From assembly GCA_900539375.1 (NCBI GenBank), contig UQBY01000009.1, positions 1-64,000 of the forward strand: a stretch of DNA of 64,000 nt, read 5' to 3'. Shown one piece after another: positions 43,952 through 53,340 of this stretch. The stretch's first letter is position 1; each line of letters begins with the position of its first letter. A model generated the notes under the pieces. The model did not search any database. It saw only the letters and a list, made by a program, of their open reading frames with translations, and was not told where the DNA came from. Source of the stretch: an uncultured Clostridium sp. GTDB taxonomy: Bacteria; Bacillota; Clostridia; Clostridiales; Clostridiaceae. A program made the position numbers and the translations under genes.

Positions 43952-46921
43952 CTATTCTTCTCTTTCTAACTCATGAAATAAATCATCTAAGCTTTTAGTT
44001 TCTCTTTTTGTTTCTTTCTCCTTAACAATTAAATCTTTATGTTTTTTAGATAAAAAGTCTGATATCTCAGCAATGTTTTTTAAATCATACATTTCTTTTA
44101 CTGGAAGTCTTTTTCCTAATGTTGTTTCTATCTTTGAACATATTAAAACAGCTGATAAAGAATCAAATCCAATTTCATAAATATCTTCATATATATCAAC
44201 TTCATCTAATCCTAAAACTTCAATAAAAATTTCTGAAACTATTTTGTCTGTCTCATTTCTATATTTATTTGTTTCATTTTCTATTGTTTCAAAATTATCT
44301 ATATCATTAGATGGTTTTTGAGAAATTAACTCAGCTTCATTAAAACCATTATTTATTCTTTTAGAATATTTCCAATAAGCTTTTCTATCAAAAGCATATG
44401 TTGGAAGTGAAACTCTATATGGAGTACTTTCATATAATCCATTCCAATCTATTTTTAAGCCATTACTATATCCTTTTCCTAATGCTAATAAAAATCCTCT
44501 TCTAGAGTTAATTTCGTTTCCTTCCTTAAATGAAGAAATTGCACTTGAATTATTATTTCTTTTTATTATTTTACTAATTAAAGATGTCATTTGCTTTGAA
44601 GCACCAATTTCTATAAAAATCACATTATCATCTTTACTTAATTCTTTTATTGAAGGATAAAATTTTACTGTGCTTTTCATTTGATTTATCCAATATTCTG
44701 AATTACTCATTCCATCCTCTTTTAATAAGGATGCTGTATAAGTTGAAAAGATTGGTATATTGCTATTATTATAATTAACCTTATCTAAAATTTCTTTATA
44801 CTCTTTACTTATATTATCAACACTATAACAATGACCTGCTCTGTTAACTGGAAGATATGTATACTTAATATTTTTTTGGTCTAATTTTTCTACAAACTTA
44901 TCCATATATTCCTTTTCTCCAGAAATCATTGTTCTTTTTTCTCCATTTATAGCACCTATTTCAACTTTTTCAGTAAGAATTTCTTCTACTTCTTCTTGTG
45001 AAAGAGGAACATTAATCATTTGTCCTTCTGGAATCTTTTCAAATAATTTAGATCTTTTTGTTATCAACTCTACAGCTTCTTCAATTGTAAATACTCCTGC
45101 AATACATGCTCCTATATATTCTCCTAAGCTATGTCCTGTAATTAAATCTGGTTTAACACCTAAAGACATCCACATTTTTGCAATTGAATACCCAATAGAG
45201 AATGTAATTATCATTCCTAAGGAAGTATCCTTTTTTAATTCTTCCTTATATTTTTCATAATTAATATACTTTTCTTTCAAATCTATTTTTAATGTTTTTT
45301 CTACTATAGAAAAACATCTATCCATTTCTTCTTTAAATGTGGTATTTGTGTCATAACATTCTCTTCCTATAGTATCTACAATGCTTCCAGAACCTGAGAA
45401 TACAAATACAACTTTTTTTGTAACATCATTTTTTGAAGGTTTAATCTTTTTGTCACATACATTTTTTAATTCACTTATTAATGATTTTTTATCCTGTGAA
45501 GCTGTAAAGAATTTATACTCAAAGTCACCTCTTCCTTCTTGAAGGGTATATGCTAAATCTTGAATATTAACATTATTTTTTTCTAAATAATCTGCAAGAT
45601 TTAAGCAATTATTTTTTAATGCCTTTTCTGATTTTCCACTTACAATAATAAGCTCATCTCTATTAATTTCTTTATGCTCTTTATTTTTATATTCTTCAAG
45701 AAAAGCTATTGCATTTGCTCCTCCCATTCCAAAAGCACTTACACCAACAATTCTCTTTTTATTACTTTCCCAATTTCTTAAGTTTTGATTTAAAACTATT
45801 TTGCATCCATCTTCTAAAAGTTCATCATTTAACTTATTACAATTTATACTAGGTGGTAAAATTTTATCTCTTAAAATTAATGTTGCCTTAATTACATTTG
45901 ATATTCCAGCTGCTGCATTAGTATGTCCTATATTAGGCTTAATTGAGCCTATATATAAAGGTTCTTCTATATCATTAAATACATCTTTTAATGCTCTTAT
46001 TTCTACAGCATCTCCTAAAACAGTTCCTGTTCCATGAGTTTCAATATACCCTACATCCTCTGGTTCAATTCCTGAAACAAATAGTGCATCTAATATAGCC
46101 TCTTCTTGTCCTTTAATACTTGGAGCTGGAAAACCTACCTTTCTTCTTCCATCATTATTTACACTAGTTCCTTTAATAACTGCTATTATATTATCATGGT
46201 CTTTTATAGCATCTTCTAGTCTTTTTATAACCACAAGCCCTAATGCAGACCCTCCTACAAATCCATCTGCTTCTGCATCAAAGGATTTTGTATAACCACT
46301 TCTTGACACTGTCCCTTCTATAGTAAAGAATCCTTCTTGCTCTGGCTCTATACTAACTCCACCAGCTACTGCCATATCACATTCATAATTTAATAAGCTT
46401 TGACAAGCAAGATGTAAAGAAGCTAGTGAAGAGGCACATGCATATTTTGATAATATGCATGGTCCTTCGAAATTAAGTCTATATGCAATTTGATTTGCAA
46501 ATGTTCCATCTAAGTTAAATTTTGATAATTGATAGTTTGTATACCAATCTCCTTTTGCATTCATAATATAATTCCAAACATATAAATGCTCATCACAAGT
46601 AGTATAAAGACCTATTTTTCCATTGTATTTTTCACTATTATATCCAGCATCCTCAAGTGCAGAATAAACACTTTCAATTAAAAATCTAAATTGTGGGTCT
46701 GAATCTAATGCTTCTTTTTTAGAAAATCCAAAAAAATCAGCATCAAAATATTCAATATTGTCAAGCTTTCCATATGCAGCTACATAATTATCCTTAGTTT
46801 TTTCTGAATTTCTTGTAATGCAATCTTTACCATCTTTTATATTTTGCCACATTTTTTCTATAGTATCTGCCATAGGAAATCTTCCATTCATTCCTATTAT
46901 TGCCACATCTAAATTATCCAT
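43952..46921 (-). CDS. Type I PKS module: KS - AT - ACP
   Basis: The 989-residue protein is a minimal PKS module. The ketosynthase (1-425) has Cys162 in YACASSL, His296 in ETHGTGT and His333 in NIGHTNAAAG. The acyltransferase (about 500-800) has the intact active site GHSLGEY (Ser598). At the position where HAFH usually marks malonyl and YASH marks methylmalonyl specificity, it reads RAGH (694-697), suggesting an unusual extender. This fits the carboxylase/reductase gene at 60833. The ACP carries GFDSLS (Ser921). The tail is an acidic helix (SLDDLFHELEREE). No reductive domains are present, so the beta-keto group would stay unless processed in trans. This is the only intact AT in the cluster. 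Confidence 0.93.
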   Translation of the reverse strand: MDNLDVAIIGMNGRFPMADTIEKMWQNIKDGKDCITRNSEKTKDNYVAAYGKLDNIEYFDADFFGFSKKEALDSDPQFRFLIESVYSALEDAGYNSEKYNGKIGLYTTCDEHLYVWNYIMNAKGDWYTNYQLSKFNLDGTFANQIAYRLNFEGPCILSKYACASSLASLHLACQSLLNYECDMAVAGGVSIEPEQEGFFTIEGTVSRSGYTKSFDAEADGFVGGSALGLVVIKRLEDAIKDHDNIIAVIKGTSVNNDGRRKVGFPAPSIKGQEEAILDALFVSGIEPEDVGYIETHGTGTVLGDAVEIRALKDVFNDIEEPLYIGSIKPNIGHTNAAAGISNVIKATLILRDKILPPSINCNKLNDELLEDGCKIVLNQNLRNWESNKKRIVGVSAFGMGGANAIAFLEEYKNKEHKEINRDELIIVSGKSEKALKNNCLNLADYLEKNNVNIQDLAYTLQEGRGDFEYKFFTASQDKKSLISELKNVCDKKIKPSKNDVTKKVVFVFSGSGSIVDTIGRECYDTNTTFKEEMDRCFSIVEKTLKIDLKEKYINYEKYKEELKKDTSLGMIITFSIGYSIAKMWMSLGVKPDLITGHSLGEYIGACIAGVFTIEEAVELITKRSKLFEKIPEGQMINVPLSQEEVEEILTEKVEIGAINGEKRTMISGEKEYMDKFVEKLDQKNIKYTYLPVNRAGHCYSVDNISKEYKEILDKVNYNNSNIPIFSTYTASLLKEDGMSNSEYWINQMKSTVKFYPSIKELSKDDNVIFIEIGASKQMTSLISKIIKRNNNSSAISSFKEGNEINSRRGFLLALGKGYSNGLKIDWNGLYESTPYRVSLPTYAFDRKAYWKYSKRINNGFNEAELISQKPSNDIDNFETIENETNKYRNETDKIVSEIFIEVLGLDEVDIYEDIYEIGFDSLSAVLICSKIETTLGKRLPVKEMYDLKNIAEISDFLSKKHKDLIVKEKETKRETKSLDDLFHELEREE

Positions 46922-46925
46922 TTAT

Positions 46926-47210
46926 TTACATTTTTCTCCTTCCACTAAGATTTCTTTTTCTTCTTCTTGTTAAGCCTTCTTCTTCTTTTTTAGAATTATT
47001 ATTATTATTTAAATAGTCATATAACATTTCAATATTTGGATACATCATTATATCTATTGGCTTTATATTTAAATTAAGCTCTTTTTTTATCTCCTCACTT
47101 AATTTATAAATAAGTAAAGAATTTCCTCCTAAATCAAAAATATTATCTTTTACATTTACCTCATCTTTTTCTAATACCTTTTTAAATATTCTTATTAAAT
47201 CTTCCTTCAA
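46926..47210 (-). CDS. Free-standing peptidyl/acyl carrier protein
   Basis: This 94-residue carrier has the phosphopantetheine site DLGGNSLLIYK. It is strikingly like the C-terminal carrier of the 40113-43940 protein: both share LNLNIKPIDIMM-type helices and a basic tail (here TRRRKRNLSGRRKM). It starts with TTG at 47208-47210 behind GAGGTG, the same start signal as that gene, which suggests a segmental duplication. It may take the place of a missing carrier in the collapsed modules or carry a unit loaded by a ligase domain in trans. It ends 4 bases before the KS-AT-ACP gene. Confidence 0.9.
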   Translation of the reverse strand: MKEDLIRIFKKVLEKDEVNVKDNIFDLGGNSLLIYKLSEEIKKELNLNIKPIDIMMYPNIEMLYDYLNNNNNSKKEEEGLTRRRKRNLSGRRKM

Positions 47211-47227
47211 ACTTATACACCTCTTTT

Positions 47228-50200
47228 TTACTTAAAGAAATCCTCTTTCTTAAAATAATCATATGTCTTTAAGAATAGCTCATAATCTGCCTTCTTTTCA
47301 TTAAAATTAATTGAATCAAGAAGTTTATATGTTGCCTTAGAACTTACATTTTGTTTTATATCTTTATATTTAAATCCTGCAAATTCCTTTACAATAATAT
47401 CTTCTTTTTTAGCTACTCTTTCTACATTTGCATCTATGCTTTTTGGGAATATTCCAAGAGTTGCAATTAAAGCCTCATCTTGATTTTCTTGACCATATTT
47501 TATTATTTCATCAACCCAGTCTTCATATCTTATTACTTCTAATTTCATATTAAACTTCTCTATCCAATGAATCATATCTGGAATTGTAGTATCTTCATAA
47601 ACTAAATGATATATATTATTTTCTTTATCATATTTAGTCTTTGAAATTTCAACAATCATCTTAGCTAAAGTATCAACTGGCATAAGTTTAAATGACATTC
47701 CAACAGCCGGTATTTTTTTAATTTTCATAACATCATTTACTAATAACCAGAAAAAGTCTTTATTTTGACACATTCCATTTCTAGTATCACCTGCTACAGT
47801 TCCTATTCTATGAATTCTACAAGGAATACCTTCTTTTACTGCTAATTGCATAATATTATCTGCAACCCATTTTGTTTTAATATATCCATTTCCTGCTGGT
47901 GTAATATTTATTGGTGTTCTTTCATTTATTTCTCCTGGAATTGTTTCATAAACTGCATAACTAGATATATAATTTATTTCTTTTATTTTCTTTGTAGCTG
48001 CAAATTTAATTACTTTTCTTGTTCCCTCAACATTTGAAGGTGCAATAACATCATATCTATAAATAAAGTTAACCTCTGCAGCTGCATGATAAATAACATC
48101 TATTTTTTCTGATAAAATATTATATTCCTTTTCTGAAAGGCCAAGGTTAACCTGAGAAACATCTCCCTTTAAAAATACTATTCTTTCTAAATCAATATCA
48201 TTTAATAAATCATACTTTTTAAGATTATTTATTATCCTTTCTTTTGCTTTTTCATTACTATCTGCCCTTGCAATTGCATAGACAGTATAATCTGTATTTT
48301 TAATTAAAGAATATAAAATATATACACCTAAAAATCCTGTAGAACCTGTAATTAAAGCATTTTTCTTATTATCACAATAAGTTAAATTTTTAATATAATC
48401 CTTTATAGGATATTTTAAATTAATATCATCAATAAGCATTTTTTCATCATTTATTAAAATTTCTTCTTCAGAATGTTTTATTTTATTTATTCTTTTTACT
48501 AGCTTATTTATGGTGCTACAAGTTAATATATCCTTAAATGATATTTCTACTTTAAATACTTCATTTATTCTAAAAATCATTCTAGAAATACTTATTGAAT
48601 TTCCTCCATATTCAAAGAAATCACCATTTACATCAATATTAGATACCCCTAATATTTCTTTCCATATATTTATCATTTTTATATGCTCTTCACTTAATTC
48701 ATCTTTATTAAAAGCTACATCTAAAATGTTTTTATTACTTATAAGTGAGTTTATATCTATATCTTCACTATTATCTGATAATAGCAAAATACTATTTACT
48801 TTTTTATATGTTACATAAATATTATCTAAATTTTCTTCCTGAATTACCTTTTTTATCTCCTCAAGATTTCCATCTGAATAATATACTTCTAAAACTTCAT
48901 TATAATCATCATCTATTATTGGAATATTCTTTTTAACATTTCTATCTATTCCAACTATTGAGTTATTAATATTTTTATTTAAGATATATTCTAAATAAAA
49001 TATATTCTCTTCAAAAGAAATAGATTTAAATCCATTATTTATAGACATCTTTTTAATTGCTTCTGGCATTTCATTATTTATTCCTATATCACTCCACATA
49101 CTCCATGAAATACAATATGTATTTTCATACTTTCTTTTTAATGCCTTACAATACTCATCTTGGAAACTATTTGCTGCACTATAGCTAGCTAGTGAAATTC
49201 CTCCAAAATAAGAGTTGTTTGAAGAAAATAATATTAAGGAAGCTTCTTTTCTTTTTTCTCTTAACTTTTGTAAAGTTATAGTTGATAATGCTTTTGACTT
49301 TAATACCTCTTCGAAACTATAGTGAGTTTCATTCTCAATATTATGAAGGGTTATATCATCAAAATGTTTCTTTTTAGACTTATCTGCTGATACTTTTCCT
49401 GCTAGATTAAATATTACTCCTAATTTTCTTTTATATTTATCTTCATATTTTGAAACAAGTTCTTCAATTTCATTATAATTAGTAATATCTACTTGTTCAT
49501 AGGAAACATTATTGTTTATTTTTTGCATTTTTTCTATTAAATTATTTTTCTCTTCATTTAAAGGACTAGCTCCTAATATAAGAAGATTAACATTATATTT
49601 TTTCAATAAATATTCGCTAAGCTTTCTTCCTACACCACCTAAGCCCCCAGCTATAACTATAAAATCATTATTTTTTATTACCTTTGAATTTTTTATTAAT
49701 GTATCTTTATAGCTCTTTAATTTAGATACATATCTTTTTCCATTTCTATAACATACTATTTCTACATTATTTTTAGATACAACTTCTTTAAATAATAAAT
49801 TTATATCAAAATTATCAAAATCAACTTCTTTACATCTTATATTTGTATTTTCAAGATTAAATGTTTTTATAAAACCTCTTATTATTCCATTTTCACTATT
49901 ATTTTCACAATCTTCTTCTAAAGTAATAGACTGTTTTGTAGGAATAACTATCTTTATATTTCTTCCTTTTATTTTTTCTAGTTTTTTAGCTTCTTCTAAT
50001 AATTTATATGATAAGTTAATTAATGAATCATTATCTACATCTTTTATTTCATTATTGTAGAAATTAAAATCAATTAAATATTTTATTTCATTATTTATAA
50101 CATAATCAAAGTTTGTTATTTCATAATTAAATGTAGTATTTTTTAAAATATTTTCAGCTTTTTCTTTATTATCTGATATTACATAAACTTTTTCTTTATT

Positions 50201-53200
50201 GTATTTTTCATTAATTAAAGGATTTATTTCAAATACTTCTTTAAGAAGATATTTTTCATTATTTTTTCCATTTTCTAATTTACTTATAATTTCATTATAA
50301 GCACCCTTTTTAAAATTATCCCTATATTTGCTTCTTTGCTTTTTACCTATTTCTGTTCTTACTGATTTTTCTGCTAATGTAGGTATAATATATTTAGGAT
50401 TAACAGAACTTTTATTAAATACTTCAGTTCTTATTTTTTTAACAAGTTCTTTAAGAGCTTCTATATTATTATCCTCTAATAATTTTTCATCATTTGGTGC
50501 AAAAAATACCAAAACCTCTTCATTACCATCATTATTTTTTACTGAAGTAGCTACAGTATAAGAAGCATTTACTTCCTCTATTTCATCTACAACACTTTCT
50601 ATATCTTGAACATAATAATTTAATCCATTAATTATTATTATATCTTTAGCTCTTCCTGTTATTGTAAGTGTATTATCTTCTATATATCCTAAATCCCCTG
50701 TTATTAAATATCCATCATCTGTAAATGATTCTTTATTAGCTTCTTCATTATTATAATAACCTTTAGTAACAGTATCACCCTTTAAAACAATACTTCCAAC
50801 TTCCCCTTCATTAAGAATATTATTATTTTCATCTAAAATTTTAATTTCTATTCCAGGCATTGGTATTCCAACAGGAATAAATTTATCATCATCAGTACTA
50901 TTTTCTAATGTAAATGTATTATTATATGTAATACATGATGAAGTTTCAGTCATTCCAAAGGTAGGTTTTATAGCATTATCTGGGAGATTATATTTTTTTA
51001 AATTTTTAATACATCTTCTTAGTGTTCTACTTACATTAGCTTCTCCACCTGAATATGCATATTTTAAATTACTTAAATCCCAACCATAATCTTTTTCATT
51101 ATCTATAAAATTATTAACTAATGCAAAAGCAAAGTTTGGTGCCCAAGTTAATGATACTTTATATTTATTCATAAACTCTAACCACTTTAATGGTTTCTTT
51201 AATATAACCTGTGAATTAACATGAATATCTAATATATTTAAGTATAAATCACGTATATGACACCATATAAGACCTGCTGCATGCGTAAGAGACATCCAGT
51301 TTAAAGATACCTCATTTTCTTTAAGGTTATAAAGCTTAATTTCTCCAAGTGTTCTTCCAAAAATATTTTTTTGATTTAATCTTACACCCTTTGGAACTCC
51401 TGTACTTCCTGATGTAAATAATATAAGGCTAGTTTCATCTAAATTCCAATTATAATATTCTTTAATTTCCTCTGAGCTTTTAATATTATCTATATTTAAT
51501 AAATTTAACCTCTCACCATTTAAAACATTATCCTCCATCTTTTTTAAGGATTTTTCAATTTCAGTAGAAGTTAAAATAACAGCCTTTCCAAGCATATTCC
51601 ATATATTATTTAACTTATCTGTATTTAAATTTTTCACTCCATAATCATCTAAAACTGCAATTGGAGCTGGTATAGCACCAAGTATCATACATGCCCAATA
51701 GGCTTCAAGGAAATCTTTATTGTCAGGAATTTGGAAAATAACCTTATCTCCATTATTTACTCCTGATTCTTTTAATCCTTTAGCTATTTTTTTAGCTTCA
51801 CTAAATAATTGTTTATAAGTTAGTTTAGTTTCTGATTCTTCTTCTATAAATAAAATCTCTTGATTACTTTTTTCTCTCTCTTCCATTAGTTCAATAAGAT
51901 TTTTATATTTATATTCTTCTTTTTTTATTATTCCACCATTTGCAATAGCTTTTTTATTTTTAATAGTTTTTCTTTCTATATTATTTTCATTATTATTTGT
52001 ATTTTCTAATGTTATTTCCCCTTCTGCATTTTTAAAGCTAACTATTAAGGAATTGTTTATATTCTTATCACTTATTTTTTTACTTATACTTTTTATTTCT
52101 TTAGAGCCTAGTGTATATCTTTCTAAAAATAATGAATCTATATTTCCATTTTCATCTCTTTTAAAATTAGGTACTTCAATAAAATCAAATTCACATTTAT
52201 CATCTGGTATATATTTGTAAATTTCTTTCTTTATTCTATATATTGATACATAGTCATTTAATGAGTAATATATTTTATTTTTATCTATATAAAAATCATT
52301 AATACTTTCTATATTCTTTAAAACATATTCTAATTCATTTTTATTATAATAATATCCTTCTTTAACAAAGCTTACATCATTTTGTCCTAATGATATTAAA
52401 ACCTTACTTTCAATCATAATACCCTTATAATTTACAAACTCTTTATTATTTTCTAATATATTTCCTACTGTTCTTTTAGGTTGTTTCTGCTTCATTTGAT
52501 TTACTATTGAAAGTGTTATATTTTTTATAGGCTTTATTTGATGATACATTCCCTCTTTTCCGTTTATAATAAAATTCTTTACTGCAGATATATAAGTAAC
52601 ATATGGGAAGCCATAATAATTTACCCAATTTATATTTAAATCATTCATTATTTCTTTTCTTTCAGAATAACTAATTAATTCCTCACCATATGTAATTAAT
52701 TTTAAATTTTTAATATTTTTATTACTTAATAACTTATCAGTTAATCTTAATGGCATAATCACTGTTTCAAAATCATTAAAATCAATGTTTGTGCTATTAG
52801 ATAAATATAATTCCTTTTTATTTATTATAGGAAGTAACCATATATACGAATATAAATCTTTATTATTTTCATAAACAAATACTGCCTTATTTCCATCAAA
52901 TTTTAAAATATTTTTATTAAATTCAATCCAATTTAATATTTTTTCTTTTGAAATAAGTTTTGTATTTACTATATCTGAAATAATTATATCTGATACACTT
53001 AAATTTTCTTCATAGCAAAAAGTATCTTCTTTAATATCCTTATTATATATAATATTTTTAAATATTATTTCATCTTTATTTCTATCTGTTATTAATAAAT
53101 CTATATTATTATTATCAATAATAGCTTGATTTCTTAATAATGAATCTGTAATATCTAAAGCTAGAACTTTGCACTTATTTAAAAATGCTGCTAATACACA

Positions 53201-53329
53201 TGATATAAATTCTTCATTATCTTCTAATTCTATTGCTATTATCTTATCTTCTAAATTAATAGCTTTTCTATACTTAGCTATTGATTTAGATAAAATATCT
53301 TTATTAAGTAACTTAATATTTTTTTTCAT
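47228..53329 (-). CDS. NRPS protein: degenerate A - AMP ligase - ketoreductase - PCP - thioester reductase
   Basis: Residues about 1-440 look like a decayed adenylate-forming domain: overall order is kept but the P-loop is absent. A full AMP ligase (about 465-1015; LILFTSGSTGVPKG, FGMTETSS, GRAKDIIIINGLNYY) follows. The ketoreductase (about 1045-1430) has AGGLGGVG and LASYSAAN with Tyr and Asn intact. A PCP (EYGGNSISIS) and a C-terminal thioester reductase (about 1635-2030; ITGSTGFLG, YIKTK) complete it. The reductase would free the product as an aldehyde or alcohol. Ligase and KR closely match those of the 40113-43940 protein. The start at 53329 is chosen over 53341 because GGAGG lies 5 bases before it. 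The ligase lacks the Asp of amino-acid A domains (THAAGLIWC), so a keto or hydroxy acid is likelier. Confidence 0.9.
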   Translation of the reverse strand: MKKNIKLLNKDILSKSIAKYRKAINLEDKIIAIELEDNEEFISCVLAAFLNKCKVLALDITDSLLRNQAIIDNNNIDLLITDRNKDEIIFKNIIYNKDIKEDTFCYEENLSVSDIIISDIVNTKLISKEKILNWIEFNKNILKFDGNKAVFVYENNKDLYSYIWLLPIINKKELYLSNSTNIDFNDFETVIMPLRLTDKLLSNKNIKNLKLITYGEELISYSERKEIMNDLNINWVNYYGFPYVTYISAVKNFIINGKEGMYHQIKPIKNITLSIVNQMKQKQPKRTVGNILENNKEFVNYKGIMIESKVLISLGQNDVSFVKEGYYYNKNELEYVLKNIESINDFYIDKNKIYYSLNDYVSIYRIKKEIYKYIPDDKCEFDFIEVPNFKRDENGNIDSLFLERYTLGSKEIKSISKKISDKNINNSLIVSFKNAEGEITLENTNNNENNIERKTIKNKKAIANGGIIKKEEYKYKNLIELMEEREKSNQEILFIEEESETKLTYKQLFSEAKKIAKGLKESGVNNGDKVIFQIPDNKDFLEAYWACMILGAIPAPIAVLDDYGVKNLNTDKLNNIWNMLGKAVILTSTEIEKSLKKMEDNVLNGERLNLLNIDNIKSSEEIKEYYNWNLDETSLILFTSGSTGVPKGVRLNQKNIFGRTLGEIKLYNLKENEVSLNWMSLTHAAGLIWCHIRDLYLNILDIHVNSQVILKKPLKWLEFMNKYKVSLTWAPNFAFALVNNFIDNEKDYGWDLSNLKYAYSGGEANVSRTLRRCIKNLKKYNLPDNAIKPTFGMTETSSCITYNNTFTLENSTDDDKFIPVGIPMPGIEIKILDENNNILNEGEVGSIVLKGDTVTKGYYNNEEANKESFTDDGYLITGDLGYIEDNTLTITGRAKDIIIINGLNYYVQDIESVVDEIEEVNASYTVATSVKNNDGNEEVLVFFAPNDEKLLEDNNIEALKELVKKIRTEVFNKSSVNPKYIIPTLAEKSVRTEIGKKQRSKYRDNFKKGAYNEIISKLENGKNNEKYLLKEVFEINPLINEKYNKEKVYVISDNKEKAENILKNTTFNYEITNFDYVINNEIKYLIDFNFYNNEIKDVDNDSLINLSYKLLEEAKKLEKIKGRNIKIVIPTKQSITLEEDCENNSENGIIRGFIKTFNLENTNIRCKEVDFDNFDINLLFKEVVSKNNVEIVCYRNGKRYVSKLKSYKDTLIKNSKVIKNNDFIVIAGGLGGVGRKLSEYLLKKYNVNLLILGASPLNEEKNNLIEKMQKINNNVSYEQVDITNYNEIEELVSKYEDKYKRKLGVIFNLAGKVSADKSKKKHFDDITLHNIENETHYSFEEVLKSKALSTITLQKLREKRKEASLILFSSNNSYFGGISLASYSAANSFQDEYCKALKRKYENTYCISWSMWSDIGINNEMPEAIKKMSINNGFKSISFEENIFYLEYILNKNINNSIVGIDRNVKKNIPIIDDDYNEVLEVYYSDGNLEEIKKVIQEENLDNIYVTYKKVNSILLLSDNSEDIDINSLISNKNILDVAFNKDELSEEHIKMINIWKEILGVSNIDVNGDFFEYGGNSISISRMIFRINEVFKVEISFKDILTCSTINKLVKRINKIKHSEEEILINDEKMLIDDINLKYPIKDYIKNLTYCDNKKNALITGSTGFLGVYILYSLIKNTDYTVYAIARADSNEKAKERIINNLKKYDLLNDIDLERIVFLKGDVSQVNLGLSEKEYNILSEKIDVIYHAAAEVNFIYRYDVIAPSNVEGTRKVIKFAATKKIKEINYISSYAVYETIPGEINERTPINITPAGNGYIKTKWVADNIMQLAVKEGIPCRIHRIGTVAGDTRNGMCQNKDFFWLLVNDVMKIKKIPAVGMSFKLMPVDTLAKMIVEISKTKYDKENNIYHLVYEDTTIPDMIHWIEKFNMKLEVIRYEDWVDEIIKYGQENQDEALIATLGIFPKSIDANVERVAKKEDIIVKEFAGFKYKDIKQNVSSKATYKLLDSINFNEKKADYELFLKTYDYFKKEDFFK

Positions 53330-53340
53330 ACTAACCTCCA

